Notes: generated from the letters alone by a model not told the origin. A stretch of 64,000 bases of DNA from Adlercreutzia faecimuris (GCF_022669055.1 NZ_JAJMLW010000001.1:682001-746000); one strand, 5' to 3'; positions 8,163-17,193 are shown, numbered from the stretch's first letter. Numbers and translations are program-made.

Positions 8163-8579
8163 CTAGGACTTGACGGTGGTCTGGGCGTGGCACTTGGGGC
8201 AGGTCACGCGCAGGGTGCCCTTGCCGCGCGGCACGCTGAGCGACTGGCCGCACTGGGGGCACGTGAGGTACTTGACGTCCTTGCGGCGGGCCCAGCGGCC
8301 GCGTAGGCGCGCGAGGACTGCCCGGGGCTTGCGCAGCCAGCTCTCGAAGCGCGCGTTCTCGGTCGCGCGGGCGCCGATGTTGCGCGAGTAGCAGCGGAAC
8401 AGCGCGTAGGCCAGAAACGCGAACGACAGGACGGACAGCAGCAGGCCCCCGAAGAGGAAGTCGAGCACCGTGAGGATGATGCCCGCGCCCAGCGCATACC
8501 GGGCCAGCGCGTCCATGCCGTTGCGCCCCGCCATGAAGGCGTAGAGCCCGCGTTGAAAGTTGTCCGAGAACCTGCCCAT
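8163..8579 (-). CDS. Small membrane protein with C-terminal zinc ribbon
   Basis: 138 aa. Two adjacent hydrophobic segments (about residues 27-62) are followed by a basic linker and a zinc ribbon with CPQC (107-110) and CPKC (127-130). I chose the ATG at 8579 because a GGAGG/AGGAG ribosome binding site precedes it. The longer in-frame extension to 8708 is low-complexity and overlaps the promoter region. First gene of the operon with DUF5685 and the J-domain protein. Function unknown. Confidence 0.75.
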   Translation of the reverse strand: MGRFSDNFQRGLYAFMAGRNGMDALARYALGAGIILTVLDFLFGGLLLSVLSFAFLAYALFRCYSRNIGARATENARFESWLRKPRAVLARLRGRWARRKDVKYLTCPQCGQSLSVPRGKGTLRVTCPKCHAQTTVKS

Positions 8580-8737
8580 ACCCGCTCCTGCCTGCCTCCG
8601 TGGGGCGCCGGGGTGCCGCCCGCGCCGGGCACCCGCTGTCGCGCCCGACGCTCCCGCTGGCTCGCCCGGCTGCCCGACGCTCCGGTTGTCCTGCGCCCAC
8701 CGGCTCACCCGTCCGACTTTGGCAGATCAATATACTT

Positions 8738-8762
8738 TAGTTTCTAAACTATTTAGAAACTA
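8738..8762. promoter_or_regulatory. 25-bp palindromic operator upstream of the zinc-ribbon operon
   Basis: TAGTTTCTAAA (8738-8748) and TTTAGAAACTA (8752-8762) are a perfect 11-bp inverted repeat with a 3-bp spacer, in an AT-rich patch. It lies about 160 bp upstream of the minus-strand start at 8579, with TATATT read on the minus strand just inside it. It looks like a dimeric repressor site. No regulator gene is adjacent. The rest of 8580-8894 shows no gene. Confidence 0.55.
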
Positions 8763-8894
8763 CCACACAAAGCGCACACGCCCCGCAGGGCGTCATCCCA
8801 TTGTGCCAGAACCCCAGGGAAGGAAGCAGATTGCGGCAATACCGTTATGGGAGACGTGCGCCTGGCGACGCCTCCCGCGTCCCGCGTGCCCGCC

Positions 8895-10853
8895 CTATAT
8901 CCGCATGGCGGCGAAGAAGGCCTCGCGCACGGCGTCGTTGATGAGGCGGGGGCGCTTGCAGTCGCCGATGACGTAGGCCTCGGGCACGGCGGCGCGCAGG
9001 GCGTCCACTTCGGCGACGGCCGGGCGCAGGCCGAGCGAGAGCACCACGGTGTCGCAGGCCAGGAGCTCCTCGCTGCCGTCGGCGCGCCGCACCACGGCGC
9101 CCTCGGGCGTGCAGGCCGTCAGCGCCGCGCCCTCGACGAACCGCACCCCGGCGTCGTCGCAGTACATGTAGGCCTTGAACAGGTTCATCCCCTGTTCGGC
9201 CAAGAGCGCCTCGCGCGTCCGGCGCACCACCACGGTCACGTCGCGCCCGCGTCGCGCCAGGTCGAGCGCCGTCTCGGCTCCGGTGAGGCCGGCGCCCACC
9301 ACCACGACGCGCTCGCCGGCCAGCGACGGGTCGGCGTCCACCGCCACGGCCTGCACGACGTTCGGCAAGTCGACCCCGGGCACGTCGGGCGTGACCGGCG
9401 CGGCGCCCAGGGCGATGACGGCGGCGTCGAAGCCCTCGTCCGCCAGGAGCGCGGGGGTCGCCTCCACGCCCAGCCGCACCGCGATGCGCGGGTCGGCCGC
9501 CACCGCGCGCCGCGACCAGTCGGCGTAGGCGCGCACGTCGGCCTTCAGGCTGTTTTCGCCCGCGGCGGCTAGGTTGCCGCCCAGCGCGTCGCCCCGCTCG
9601 AAGATGACCGGCCGGTGCCCGCGCCGCGCGAGCCACCGCGCCGCCTCCATGCCGCCGGCGCCGCCGCCCACGACGGCCACGTGCTTGGGCCGGGCCGCCG
9701 GCTCCACGGCGGGGAAGTCCAGCTCGCGCCCGATGAGCGGGTTCACCGCGCAGCGGGTGGGCTTGGGCTTGATGCCCGGGCCGCCGCCCGTGCAGCTGTT
9801 GCAGCGCAGGCAGGGGCGTATCTCGTCGGCGCGGCCCTCCCGCGCCTTGACGGCGCATTCCGGGTCGGCGATGAAGCTGCGGATCATCGCCACCACGTCG
9901 CAGTCGCCCGCGGCCAGGGCCTCCTCGGCCAGCGGCATCGTGTAGGAGCCCACCGAGGTCACCGGCACCGACACGCGTCGCTTGATGTGGGCGGCCAGCG
10001 CGCGGTTGGTGGCGCGCGGCATGTAGGCGCCCTGGATCATGTAGTCGCCGGCGCGCATGTCGTAGAGGTTGCCCGCGCTCACGTGCAGCAGGTCGACGGC
10101 GTCCTGCATCCGCACGGCGAACTCGGTCATCTCCCCAAGCGGCACGTTGCGCTCGGCATCCAGGCGCTCGTCGCCGCTCATCCGCAGCTCAAGTGCCATG
10201 TTCCGCCCGATCTCCTCGCGCACGGCGGCCACCACCTCGCGGGCGAAGCGGCAGCGGTCGTCCAGGCTGTTGCAGCCGTAGCGGTCGGTGCGCTTGTTGA
10301 AGAAGGGGCTGAAGAACTGGTCGATCACGTGCCCGTGGCCGGCGTGCACCATCACCATGTCGAAGCCGGCCTGGCGCGCATGGCGGGCGGCGGTGGCGAA
10401 GGCGTCCACGATGGCGCGCAGCTCGGCCTCGGTGTAGTCGGCCGGCAGGCGCTCCTCGTCGCGCAGGTTGAGCTCGATGGAGGCCACCGCGTCGTGGCGG
10501 TGGATGGCCTCGACCGCCCACACCAGCCCGTTGACCACCAGCGGGTCGGACAGGTTGATGGTGTAGGGGCATGTGTCGAAGTAGGCCTGGGTGACGGGGC
10601 TGTCGCCGATGGTGACGATGCCCGCCCCGCTCGAGGCCAGGGTGCCGGTGAACGCCGCGAACTCGCGGGTGACCCAGCCGTCCTTGGACGCCATGTGGTT
10701 CTCGGCCGGCGACACCTCCAGCCGGTTCTTGATGGTGAGCGGCCCCACCTTGAGCGGCCGGAAGACGTGGGGGAAGCCGCCCGCCGCGCCCGCCGCGCCC
10801 ACGCCAGCTGCCGCGTCCGCCGCGCCCGCGCCGCGCCAGCCGCCGCTAACCAT
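8895..10853 (-). CDS. NADH:flavin oxidoreductase / 2,4-dienoyl-CoA reductase-like FMN-FeS-FAD enzyme
   Basis: 652 aa. Residues ~27-375 are an Old Yellow Enzyme TIM barrel (FRPLKVGPLTIKNRLEVSP; active-site strand HAGHGHVIDQFFSPFFNKRTDRYG near 170-193). Cys348, 351, 354 and 368 likely bind a [4Fe-4S] cluster. Residues ~390-652 are a two-dinucleotide-domain flavoprotein (GGGAGG at 397-402, VVVGAGLTGAETA later). The family reduces enoate or aromatic substrates with NAD(P)H. The first 25 residues are a low-complexity Ala/Gly run, so the true start is slightly uncertain. It overlaps the DUF169 gene by 8 bp. It is the last gene of an operon divergent from a molybdenum oxidoreductase, which suggests a shared reductive pathway. 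Confidence 0.88.
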   Translation of the reverse strand: MVSGGWRGAGAADAAAGVGAAGAAGGFPHVFRPLKVGPLTIKNRLEVSPAENHMASKDGWVTREFAAFTGTLASSGAGIVTIGDSPVTQAYFDTCPYTINLSDPLVVNGLVWAVEAIHRHDAVASIELNLRDEERLPADYTEAELRAIVDAFATAARHARQAGFDMVMVHAGHGHVIDQFFSPFFNKRTDRYGCNSLDDRCRFAREVVAAVREEIGRNMALELRMSGDERLDAERNVPLGEMTEFAVRMQDAVDLLHVSAGNLYDMRAGDYMIQGAYMPRATNRALAAHIKRRVSVPVTSVGSYTMPLAEEALAAGDCDVVAMIRSFIADPECAVKAREGRADEIRPCLRCNSCTGGGPGIKPKPTRCAVNPLIGRELDFPAVEPAARPKHVAVVGGGAGGMEAARWLARRGHRPVIFERGDALGGNLAAAGENSLKADVRAYADWSRRAVAADPRIAVRLGVEATPALLADEGFDAAVIALGAAPVTPDVPGVDLPNVVQAVAVDADPSLAGERVVVVGAGLTGAETALDLARRGRDVTVVVRRTREALLAEQGMNLFKAYMYCDDAGVRFVEGAALTACTPEGAVVRRADGSEELLACDTVVLSLGLRPAVAEVDALRAAVPEAYVIGDCKRPRLINDAVREAFFAAMRI

Positions 10854-11631
10854 GGCGCACCCGGTCCTTCGGGTCGACGGGGAAGTCCTTGTCGTGGGCC
10901 TTGTCGAACTTCTCGTAGTAGCGCGCGACCAGGGCCTTGTCGGCCGGGTCGTCGCTCAGGGCGGGCAGGCTCCACTCCATCTGCGCGAGCCCCGCCGCGA
11001 AGGCCGGGATCTTGTGGAAGGGGACCGATATGATGTGCAGCCCCGGCGGGTAGTAGCCCTGGCGCTTCATGCCGAAGTGCATCCCCGTGATGACGAAGTT
11101 GACCTTCCCCGTCATATAGGGGTAGTTGAACAGCCAGTGGCAGCCCAGCACGTTGGTGGACTTCGACTCGTAGGGGTCGCCCGTCATGAAGCTCGTGGCG
11201 CGCATGATGATGTCGGCCTTGTCGGTGGGGGCGACGAAGATGAGCAGGTCGGGGTCGAAGTCGACCTCGGCGGCGGGGCCGAACAGCACGAAGTTGACCG
11301 TGCCCTCCTTGAAGAACTGGATGTCGTAGTACAGGCGCGCGTTGCAGGCCTGCTGGTTGAAGATGCCGTGGTGGAACCCGACGGCGCCCGACTCGGCGAA
11401 GGGCTCGATGGGCACGGCTCCCAGCACGTGCTTGCCCATGCAGCCCTCCTCGGCCGCCTCTATATAGTAGGTCTCGCCCGTCTCCTGCACGTCCTTGATG
11501 CAGCCGCACAGCGGCTGCTTGGGATCCTTCAGCCGGTAGCCCTCGGGCCGGTTGAAGCAGAACTTCACCGCCACGGGGCAGTAGGGCAGGTCGAGCTTCG
11601 TTATCAGATCGCGTGTCTCCTGGCTGAGCAT
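10846..11631 (-). CDS. DUF169 domain protein
   Basis: 261 aa, no signal peptide. It opens with LDLPYCPVAVKFCFNRPEGY and contains the DUF169 hallmarks CGCIKD, GCMGKHVLG and a central ARLYYDIQFFKEGTVNFVLFGP segment. DUF169 proteins are uncharacterised but common in anaerobes near oxidoreductases. The conserved cysteines suggest cofactor or metal handling, which is inference. It lies 24 bp after the cupin gene and overlaps the flavin oxidoreductase gene. Confidence 0.8.
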   Translation of the reverse strand: MLSQETRDLITKLDLPYCPVAVKFCFNRPEGYRLKDPKQPLCGCIKDVQETGETYYIEAAEEGCMGKHVLGAVPIEPFAESGAVGFHHGIFNQQACNARLYYDIQFFKEGTVNFVLFGPAAEVDFDPDLLIFVAPTDKADIIMRATSFMTGDPYESKSTNVLGCHWLFNYPYMTGKVNFVITGMHFGMKRQGYYPPGLHIISVPFHKIPAFAAGLAQMEWSLPALSDDPADKALVARYYEKFDKAHDKDFPVDPKDRVRHG

Positions 11632-11655
11632 GGCTTCCTCCTCCGTGGGGTCGGG

Positions 11656-12075
11656 CTAGACGTCGGTGCGCGTGTAGCTGGTGCCGGGCAGGGCCGAGAG
11701 GTGGATGATCGGCCTCTCGAGGCTCACGATCTCGTAGGGGCAGTGGGGCACGCCGGCCGGCAGGTAGATGAAGCAGCTGCGGTCGGTCTCGACCCACTCG
11801 CCGTCGACGAAGAAGCGCAGCGTGCCGCCGAGGGACTCGGTGTCCTCCGGGTCGGTGCCGATGAAGCCCACCACCTCGTCCACGTCGTGGATGTGGGTGT
11901 GGGTGTCGTGGAGCCCGGGCGAGAGGTACCAGACCGCCGACAGGTGCATGCAGCCGGGCATCACCTCCCCGTTGATGAGCTGGGCGCTCGAGCAGAACTT
12001 CGAGCCGTCCTCGTGGTAGATGATCCCGTCGGGACGCTTGTGGTAGGAAAAGAACCTCTTCTCCGCGTCGGCCAT
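11656..12075 (-). CDS. Small cupin-fold protein
   Basis: 139 aa. A single cupin barrel carries a metal-site-like histidine cluster (HDTHTHIHDVDEVVGFIG) and the second-motif equivalent YLPAGVPHCPYEI. I chose the ATG at 12075, which follows GAGGAGGAGGAAG; the 50-residue upstream extension runs through the promoter. Single-domain cupins next to DUF169 and flavoprotein genes could be small isomerases, decarboxylases or ligand-binding proteins. The reaction is unknown. It is the first gene of the three-gene minus-strand operon. Confidence 0.75.
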   Translation of the reverse strand: MADAEKRFFSYHKRPDGIIYHEDGSKFCSSAQLINGEVMPGCMHLSAVWYLSPGLHDTHTHIHDVDEVVGFIGTDPEDTESLGGTLRFFVDGEWVETDRSCFIYLPAGVPHCPYEIVSLERPIIHLSALPGTSYTRTDV

Positions 12076-12514
12076 CGCTTCCTCCTCCTCGTAGGCTGGC
12101 GGGCCGGGCGGGGGGTGAGTGCCCGGCCCCGGCCCATCATAGGAAAGGGAGGGGACGCGGAATAACGACCGCCAGCGGAGAAAAAACGCCCGACTTTTGG
12201 AGCCCCCGCCAATTGACAACGCCAACAGCCCCGCCGGGCGCGGATGTCTGGCCCCCTCTCGAAAGCGCGCCGATGGCGTGCGTGTTGGGCGAGTCGTCGC
12301 GCGCAGCGGTAGCGCCTGCGGATTCGGGGGAGCCCCATTCCGCCCCGCCGGACGCGGATGTCTCTATGCGGGGGTGCCAAAAAGGGCGGGGAATCTTGGC
12401 GGCGCGGCCAATTCATGGGGCGCGCCGCCGTCCTTATGATTACCCTGGCGGCCGCACGGCCGCCCGCCGGCGCCGCCTCCGAGGCGCCGCGGAGACGAGG
12501 AAAGGGGGCCTGCA
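12076..12514. promoter_or_regulatory. Divergent regulatory region between the cupin operon and the molybdenum enzyme
   Basis: This 439-bp gap has no gene. It contains a near-perfect 21-bp direct repeat (12229-12249 and 12343-12363, one mismatch, core GCGGATGTCT) 114 bp apart. TATGAT (12435-12440) is a possible plus-strand -10, about 75 bp before the ATG at 12515. The spaced direct repeats look like paired regulator sites controlling both directions; no regulator gene is adjacent. Confidence 0.45.
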
Positions 12515-14890
12515 ATGGCCGATAAGCAGTGGATAACGGAAGAGGACGGCCTCACGCGCACGCGGACGTGCGCCTGGTCGGCGCCGGGGTGCCACCCCGT
12601 TGGGTGCGGCCTGCTCATCTACACCGACGCGGACGGCAACTTCGTGAAGGTGGAGGGCGACCCCGATCACCCCATCACCGAAGGTCGCCTGTGCCCGCGC
12701 TGCCTGGCCATCGGCGAGTTCCTCAACCACCCCGACCGCATCCGCCATCCCATGAAGCGCGCCCGCGAGGACCGCGGCAAGGACAAGTGGGAGGTCATCT
12801 CCTGGGACGAGGCGCTCGACATCCTGGAGACAGAGGTGCGTCACATCTGGGACACCTACGGCGCCGAGACCATCACCGTCATGAAGGGCACCGGCCGCGA
12901 GGCCACCTTCTACGCGCCGGCCATGGCCCAGGCCGTCTTCAAGACCTCGAACTCGGCCCAGGCGCTCTCCGGCAACTCCTGCTACGGCCCGCGCACCGTG
13001 GTGGCCGACTACATGCTGGGCGCCGGCTACCCCGAGCTCGACTACGCGGCGTTCTTCCCCGACCGCTACGACGACCCGCGCTACGAGGTGCCCAAGTACA
13101 TCATGCTGTGGGGAAAGAGCCCGCTGCAGTCCAACCCGGACGGCCTCTTCGGCCACGCCATCGTCGACCTCATGAAGCTCGGGTCGAAGCTCATCGTCAT
13201 CGACCCGCGCCTGACCTGGCTCGCCTCGCGCGCCGAGTACCACATCCAGCTGCGCCCCGGCACCGACGCGGCGGTGGGGCTCGCGCTGCTCAACGTCATC
13301 ATCGGCGAGGACCTCTACGACCATGAGTTCTGCGACAAGTGGGTTTACGGCCTGGACGAGCTGGCCGAGCGCGTCGCCGACAAGACGCCCGAGTGGGCCG
13401 AGCCCATCACCTGGGTGCCGGCCGACGTCATCCGCGGCGCGGCCCGCGCCTTCGCCACCAACGCGCCGTCGTCCATCCTGTGGGGACTCGCCATCGACCA
13501 GATGCAGAACGGCGCCCAGGCCGGCCAGGAGATGCTCGCCATCGGCGCGATCTGCGGCTACATGGACGTGCCTGGCGGCATCACGCTGGCGCTGCCGAAC
13601 AGCTTCATGGGCAAGTGGTCCTACGACACGCTCAAGTGCGTCGATCCCGACGTGGTGGCCAAGCGCATCGACGGCAAGGAGAACCACCCCGCCTTCGCCG
13701 TGGGCGTCTACGCGCACCCCGACGAGATCCTCGAGGTCATCGAGACCGAGCAGCCCTACGCCTTCCACATGGCGTACTTCTACGCGTCCAACCCCATCGC
13801 GCCGTGCATGGGCGCCGAGCCCGAGCGCTGGTACAACGCGTTCATGAAGATGGACTTCAACGCGGCCCAGGACTGCTTCATGACGCCCACCATCATGGGG
13901 CTGTGCGACCTGGTGCTGCCGGTGTCCAGCTTCGCCGAGCACGACGGCGTGGTGATGCCGCACTTCGGGCGCAACACGCACTTCATGGGCGCCATCAACA
14001 CGGCCATCGACCCGGGGGAGTGCAAGTCCGACCTGGAGATATGCCTGATGGTGGGCAAGCGGCTTAACCCCGAGGCGTGGCCGTGGAACTCAGTCGAGGA
14101 GTTCTTCGACGACCAGATCCACACCCAGTACGACTGGGGCTTCAAGGAGCTCCAGAACCAGGTGGTGTTCCAGCAGCCCTTCGAGTACAGGAAGTACGAG
14201 AAGGGGATGCTGCGTCCCGACGGCGAGCCGGGCTTCAACACGCCGACCGGGCTCATCGAGGTGCGCTCGTCCATGTACGAGGACTTCGGCGAGGATCCGC
14301 TGCCCTACTTCATGGAGCCGGCCATGAGCCCGTATGCCACGCCGGAGCTCTACGCGGAGTACCCGCTCGTGCTGACCACCGGCGGCCGCGACTACGCGTC
14401 GTTCCACACCGAGCATCGCCAGATCCCCAGCCTGCGCCACATCACGCCCGACCCGCTCGTGACCATCCATCCCGAGACGGCGGCGAGATACGGCATCAAC
14501 GACGGCGACTACGTGTGCATCGAGAACCCCTACGGCAAGTGCGTCGAGCGCGCCCGCGTCACCAAGGAGGTGGAGCCGCGCGTCATCCACGCCACCCACG
14601 GCTGGTGGTTCCCCGAGGACGACCCCGAGGCGCCCGGCCTGTACGGCACGTGGAAGGCCAACATCAACAAGCTGCTGCCCGGCTTCAAGGTGGGCAAGCT
14701 CGGCTACGGCGCGCCGTACAAGAACCTGCTCTGCAAGATCTACAAGGTGGACGGCTATGACGCCGGCGACAGCGACCCGACCCAGTACGTCCCGCGCGAG
14801 GCCCCCTCGCCCAACTCCCTGGCGAAGGATCCCATCGAGTACAGCTACGAGCGCCAGCGCGAGCGCATCGAAGCGGGAAGAGCGTACTAA
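12515..14890 (+). CDS. Molybdopterin oxidoreductase of the acetylene hydratase / catechol dehydroxylase-like clade
   Basis: 791 aa. The N-terminus (WITEEDGLTRTRTCAWSAPG) lacks a Tat signal, so the enzyme is predicted cytoplasmic. Cys19, 26, 31 and 60 are candidate [4Fe-4S] ligands (GCHPVGCG, GRLCPRC). The bis-MGD fold follows (KYIMLWGKSPLQSNPD, LIVIDPRLTWLA) with Cys156 in SGNSCYGPR as a plausible metal ligand. The C-terminal MGD-binding barrel begins near LVLTTGGRDYASFHTEHRQ. The opening is very like the catechol dehydroxylases described in Eggerthella and Gordonibacter, but the substrate cannot be read from sequence. No Fe-S or membrane partner gene follows. The divergent cupin-DUF169-flavoprotein operon may supply electrons. 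Confidence 0.82.
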   Translation: MADKQWITEEDGLTRTRTCAWSAPGCHPVGCGLLIYTDADGNFVKVEGDPDHPITEGRLCPRCLAIGEFLNHPDRIRHPMKRAREDRGKDKWEVISWDEALDILETEVRHIWDTYGAETITVMKGTGREATFYAPAMAQAVFKTSNSAQALSGNSCYGPRTVVADYMLGAGYPELDYAAFFPDRYDDPRYEVPKYIMLWGKSPLQSNPDGLFGHAIVDLMKLGSKLIVIDPRLTWLASRAEYHIQLRPGTDAAVGLALLNVIIGEDLYDHEFCDKWVYGLDELAERVADKTPEWAEPITWVPADVIRGAARAFATNAPSSILWGLAIDQMQNGAQAGQEMLAIGAICGYMDVPGGITLALPNSFMGKWSYDTLKCVDPDVVAKRIDGKENHPAFAVGVYAHPDEILEVIETEQPYAFHMAYFYASNPIAPCMGAEPERWYNAFMKMDFNAAQDCFMTPTIMGLCDLVLPVSSFAEHDGVVMPHFGRNTHFMGAINTAIDPGECKSDLEICLMVGKRLNPEAWPWNSVEEFFDDQIHTQYDWGFKELQNQVVFQQPFEYRKYEKGMLRPDGEPGFNTPTGLIEVRSSMYEDFGEDPLPYFMEPAMSPYATPELYAEYPLVLTTGGRDYASFHTEHRQIPSLRHITPDPLVTIHPETAARYGINDGDYVCIENPYGKCVERARVTKEVEPRVIHATHGWWFPEDDPEAPGLYGTWKANINKLLPGFKVGKLGYGAPYKNLLCKIYKVDGYDAGDSDPTQYVPREAPSPNSLAKDPIEYSYERQRERIEAGRAY

Positions 14891-14898
14891 CGCGTGAA

Positions 14899-14924
14899 GG
14901 GGGGGCGCCGCGGGGCGCCCCCCC
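14899..14924. terminator. Hairpin between convergent genes
   Basis: An 11-bp perfect GC stem (14899-14909 with 14914-14924, loop GCGG) lies 9 bp after the molybdenum-enzyme stop and just before the convergent ArsM-ArsS stop. There is no T-run in either direction, so it may act as a weak bidirectional terminator or mRNA 3' end. Confidence 0.5.
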
Positions 14925-14931
14925 TCACTCC

Positions 14932-17193
14932 CTACGCCTCGCGCTCGTGGACGAGGGAGCCGCCGCAGCTGCTGCCGAAGCCGGCGGCGCAGCTGTAGCA
15001 GACCGGGTTCGTGCGCAGGGCGCGGGCCGGCAGGGGGCCGCGCGCCAGGTCGGCCACGGTGGCGTCGCGCGTGGGGCCTTCCGGGTCGGCCGGGTCGGCG
15101 GGCAGCTGGATGGGCAGCTCCAGCACGTGGTTGACCTCGCAGTCGTACAGGCGCCCGTCTACGTCCACGTTCACCTGGTCGCGGCACATCATGCGCTGGA
15201 CGGCCAGGGCGTTGAAGTTGTCCACCAGCAGGCGCAGGTAGTCGTCGAACAGGCCGGCGTCCAGGAGGTCGTGGGCGAAGCGCCCGAGCGGCCAGTTGTT
15301 GAAGGCGAACAGCCCGTCGAAGGCGATGCCCTCGCGGCGCGCCAGCTCCTCGTGGTACAGGTCGGCCAGCAGGTCCTGGGGCGGCGGCAGGAAGGGCCCG
15401 CTCACGTTGTACACCAGATCGAGCGTGAGCGTCGCCCGTTCCTCGCCGCCCGTCGCGCCGTCGCCCGCGCCCGCCGTCCGCGCGCCCGCCACGCCGTAGC
15501 CGCGCTCGTTGAGCTGGCGGATGACGCGCACGGCGCGCTCGAACACGCCGCGCCCGCGCTGGGCGTCGGCGGCCGACGAGTCGTAGTAGGGGAGCGACCC
15601 GGTTATCACCGCGCCCGCGGCGGCGTAGTCGTCCAGGTAGTGGGCGTATTCCGGCTGGTCGAGCAGCGTCAGGTTGGTGCGCACGATGAGCTTGCCGCCG
15701 CGGGCGCGCACGCGCCGCGCCGCCTCGGCCAAAAACCACGGGAAGTCGGGGTGCAGCTCGGGCGAGCCGCCGGTCACGTCCAGCGTCGTGAAGCCGCCGG
15801 CGTCGTAGGCGTCGAGCAGGGCCTCCATCGTGGCGCGGCTCATCATCTGGTCGCTTCGCGGCGAGCACTCCAGGTAGCAGTGGCGGCAGGCCAGGTTGCA
15901 GGCGTAGGTGATGTTGGCCTGCAGCACGGCGTTGCCCTCGGGCGCGGTCAGCACCGACGGCGCGTCCACGCGCTCGGCGAACGAGGGCGCCCCGATGCGC
16001 GCGAGCGCCGCGTCCAGGTACTCCCCGTCGACCGCCTTCTTCCCGCGCCGCGCCTCCACGGCGTCCTGGGCGCGGGCGAAGTCGAACGCGCCGCGATGGG
16101 CTCCGCGCGGGCGGATGTCGAAGTGGCGCCCGTAGCGCGACTGCGCCAGCATCTCGGCCATGTTCCCGCTTATGGCCACGTCGCGCCCCTTGATGAGGCG
16201 GATCTCGTCGGTCAGGTCGAAGTAGCGCGGCATCTCGGGGATGGTGCCCAGGTAGCGCGCCGTCTGCCCCCAGTTCTCGTGGCGGTCCTCCAGCCCGGCG
16301 GCCTTGATGGCGCGCACGGTGCGCGACGTGAAGCCGGTGAACCCGAGCTTCGTCTCCAGCGCCAGGTCGCTCACGTGGATGTCGTCGACTACGGTGCACA
16401 GCCAGCTCGGCCAGCCGATGCGCGCCATCATGCGGCGGAAGTCCTCCAGGTAGATGGCGCCGCCCAGGCACTCGCCGCGCAGGACGGGGTCGTCGCGCAG
16501 CTCGTCGGGCATGCGGCGGTCGCAGAACACGTCCGAGAAGTAGAGCTCGCCGCCGGGCTTGAGCACGCGGTAGACCTCGCGCAGCACCTGCTCCTTGAAC
16601 GGCGTCAGGTTGATGACGCAGTTGGACACCACCAGGTCGACCGACCCGTCGGCGATGCCCAGCTCGGCCAGGTCCTCGATGTAGCCCTGGCGGAATTCCA
16701 CGTTGGACTCCGCGAAGCCGAAGCGCTCGGCCATCTCGGCCTGGTGGCGCCGCGCCACCTCGAGCTGGCTGGCGGTCATGTCCACGCCGATGACGCGGCC
16801 CTCGGGCCCCACCAGCTTCGACAGCACGTACACGTCGCGCCCCACGCCGCAGCCCAGGTCGACCACCGTGCAGCCCTCGAGCGCCGGCGGGATGGGGCTG
16901 CCGCAGCCGTAGAAGCGCTCCATCACCTCGTCGGCGATGAGCGGCATCACGTCGCGCACGTAGCGCGGCGGCGCGTCGGTGGTGCAGCAGGTGGCGTTGG
17001 TCTTGAGGTCGTCGGAGCCGGCCAGGATGCGGCCGTAGTACTCGCGCACCTGGTCGTGAACGGAAAGCGCCGCGTCGGGGATCTGCGAGTCGTCGAGCGA
17101 GGGCACGAGCGACGCGTGGGCCACGTCGCGCCCCGCGCCGGCGCCGGCGCTCGCGCCCGCCGCCGCGCCCGCCGCTCCGGTGTCGCGCGCCAT
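14932..17193 (-). CDS. ArsM-ArsS fusion: arsenite methyltransferase plus arsenosugar radical SAM protein
   Basis: 753 aa with two recognisable halves. Residues ~40-300 are an ArsM-type SAM-dependent methyltransferase: motif I VVDLGCGVGRD (110-120), vicinal Cys69-Cys70 in LKTNATCC, Cys192 in VVSNCVINL and Cys242 in GECLGGAIY, matching the As(III)-binding cysteine set. Residues ~420-753 are an ArsS-like radical SAM protein: CxxxCxxC at 432/436/439, DVTGGSPELHPDF, and a C-terminal CYSCAAGFGSSCGG (Cys732, 735, 743). Some ArsS proteins carry Sec in the C-terminus; this one has Cys. The start is directly adjacent to the GTPase stop, so the two are coupled. The family role is conversion of methylated arsenic toward arsenosugars; activity of this fusion is inferred. 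Confidence 0.85.
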   Translation of the reverse strand: MARDTGAAGAAAGASAGAGAGRDVAHASLVPSLDDSQIPDAALSVHDQVREYYGRILAGSDDLKTNATCCTTDAPPRYVRDVMPLIADEVMERFYGCGSPIPPALEGCTVVDLGCGVGRDVYVLSKLVGPEGRVIGVDMTASQLEVARRHQAEMAERFGFAESNVEFRQGYIEDLAELGIADGSVDLVVSNCVINLTPFKEQVLREVYRVLKPGGELYFSDVFCDRRMPDELRDDPVLRGECLGGAIYLEDFRRMMARIGWPSWLCTVVDDIHVSDLALETKLGFTGFTSRTVRAIKAAGLEDRHENWGQTARYLGTIPEMPRYFDLTDEIRLIKGRDVAISGNMAEMLAQSRYGRHFDIRPRGAHRGAFDFARAQDAVEARRGKKAVDGEYLDAALARIGAPSFAERVDAPSVLTAPEGNAVLQANITYACNLACRHCYLECSPRSDQMMSRATMEALLDAYDAGGFTTLDVTGGSPELHPDFPWFLAEAARRVRARGGKLIVRTNLTLLDQPEYAHYLDDYAAAGAVITGSLPYYDSSAADAQRGRGVFERAVRVIRQLNERGYGVAGARTAGAGDGATGGEERATLTLDLVYNVSGPFLPPPQDLLADLYHEELARREGIAFDGLFAFNNWPLGRFAHDLLDAGLFDDYLRLLVDNFNALAVQRMMCRDQVNVDVDGRLYDCEVNHVLELPIQLPADPADPEGPTRDATVADLARGPLPARALRTNPVCYSCAAGFGSSCGGSLVHEREA

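Noticed and set aside
12229-12363. The 21-bp direct repeats as attachment sites of an integrated element
   Set aside because: Only 114 bp apart, in a promoter region, with no integrase or cargo between them.
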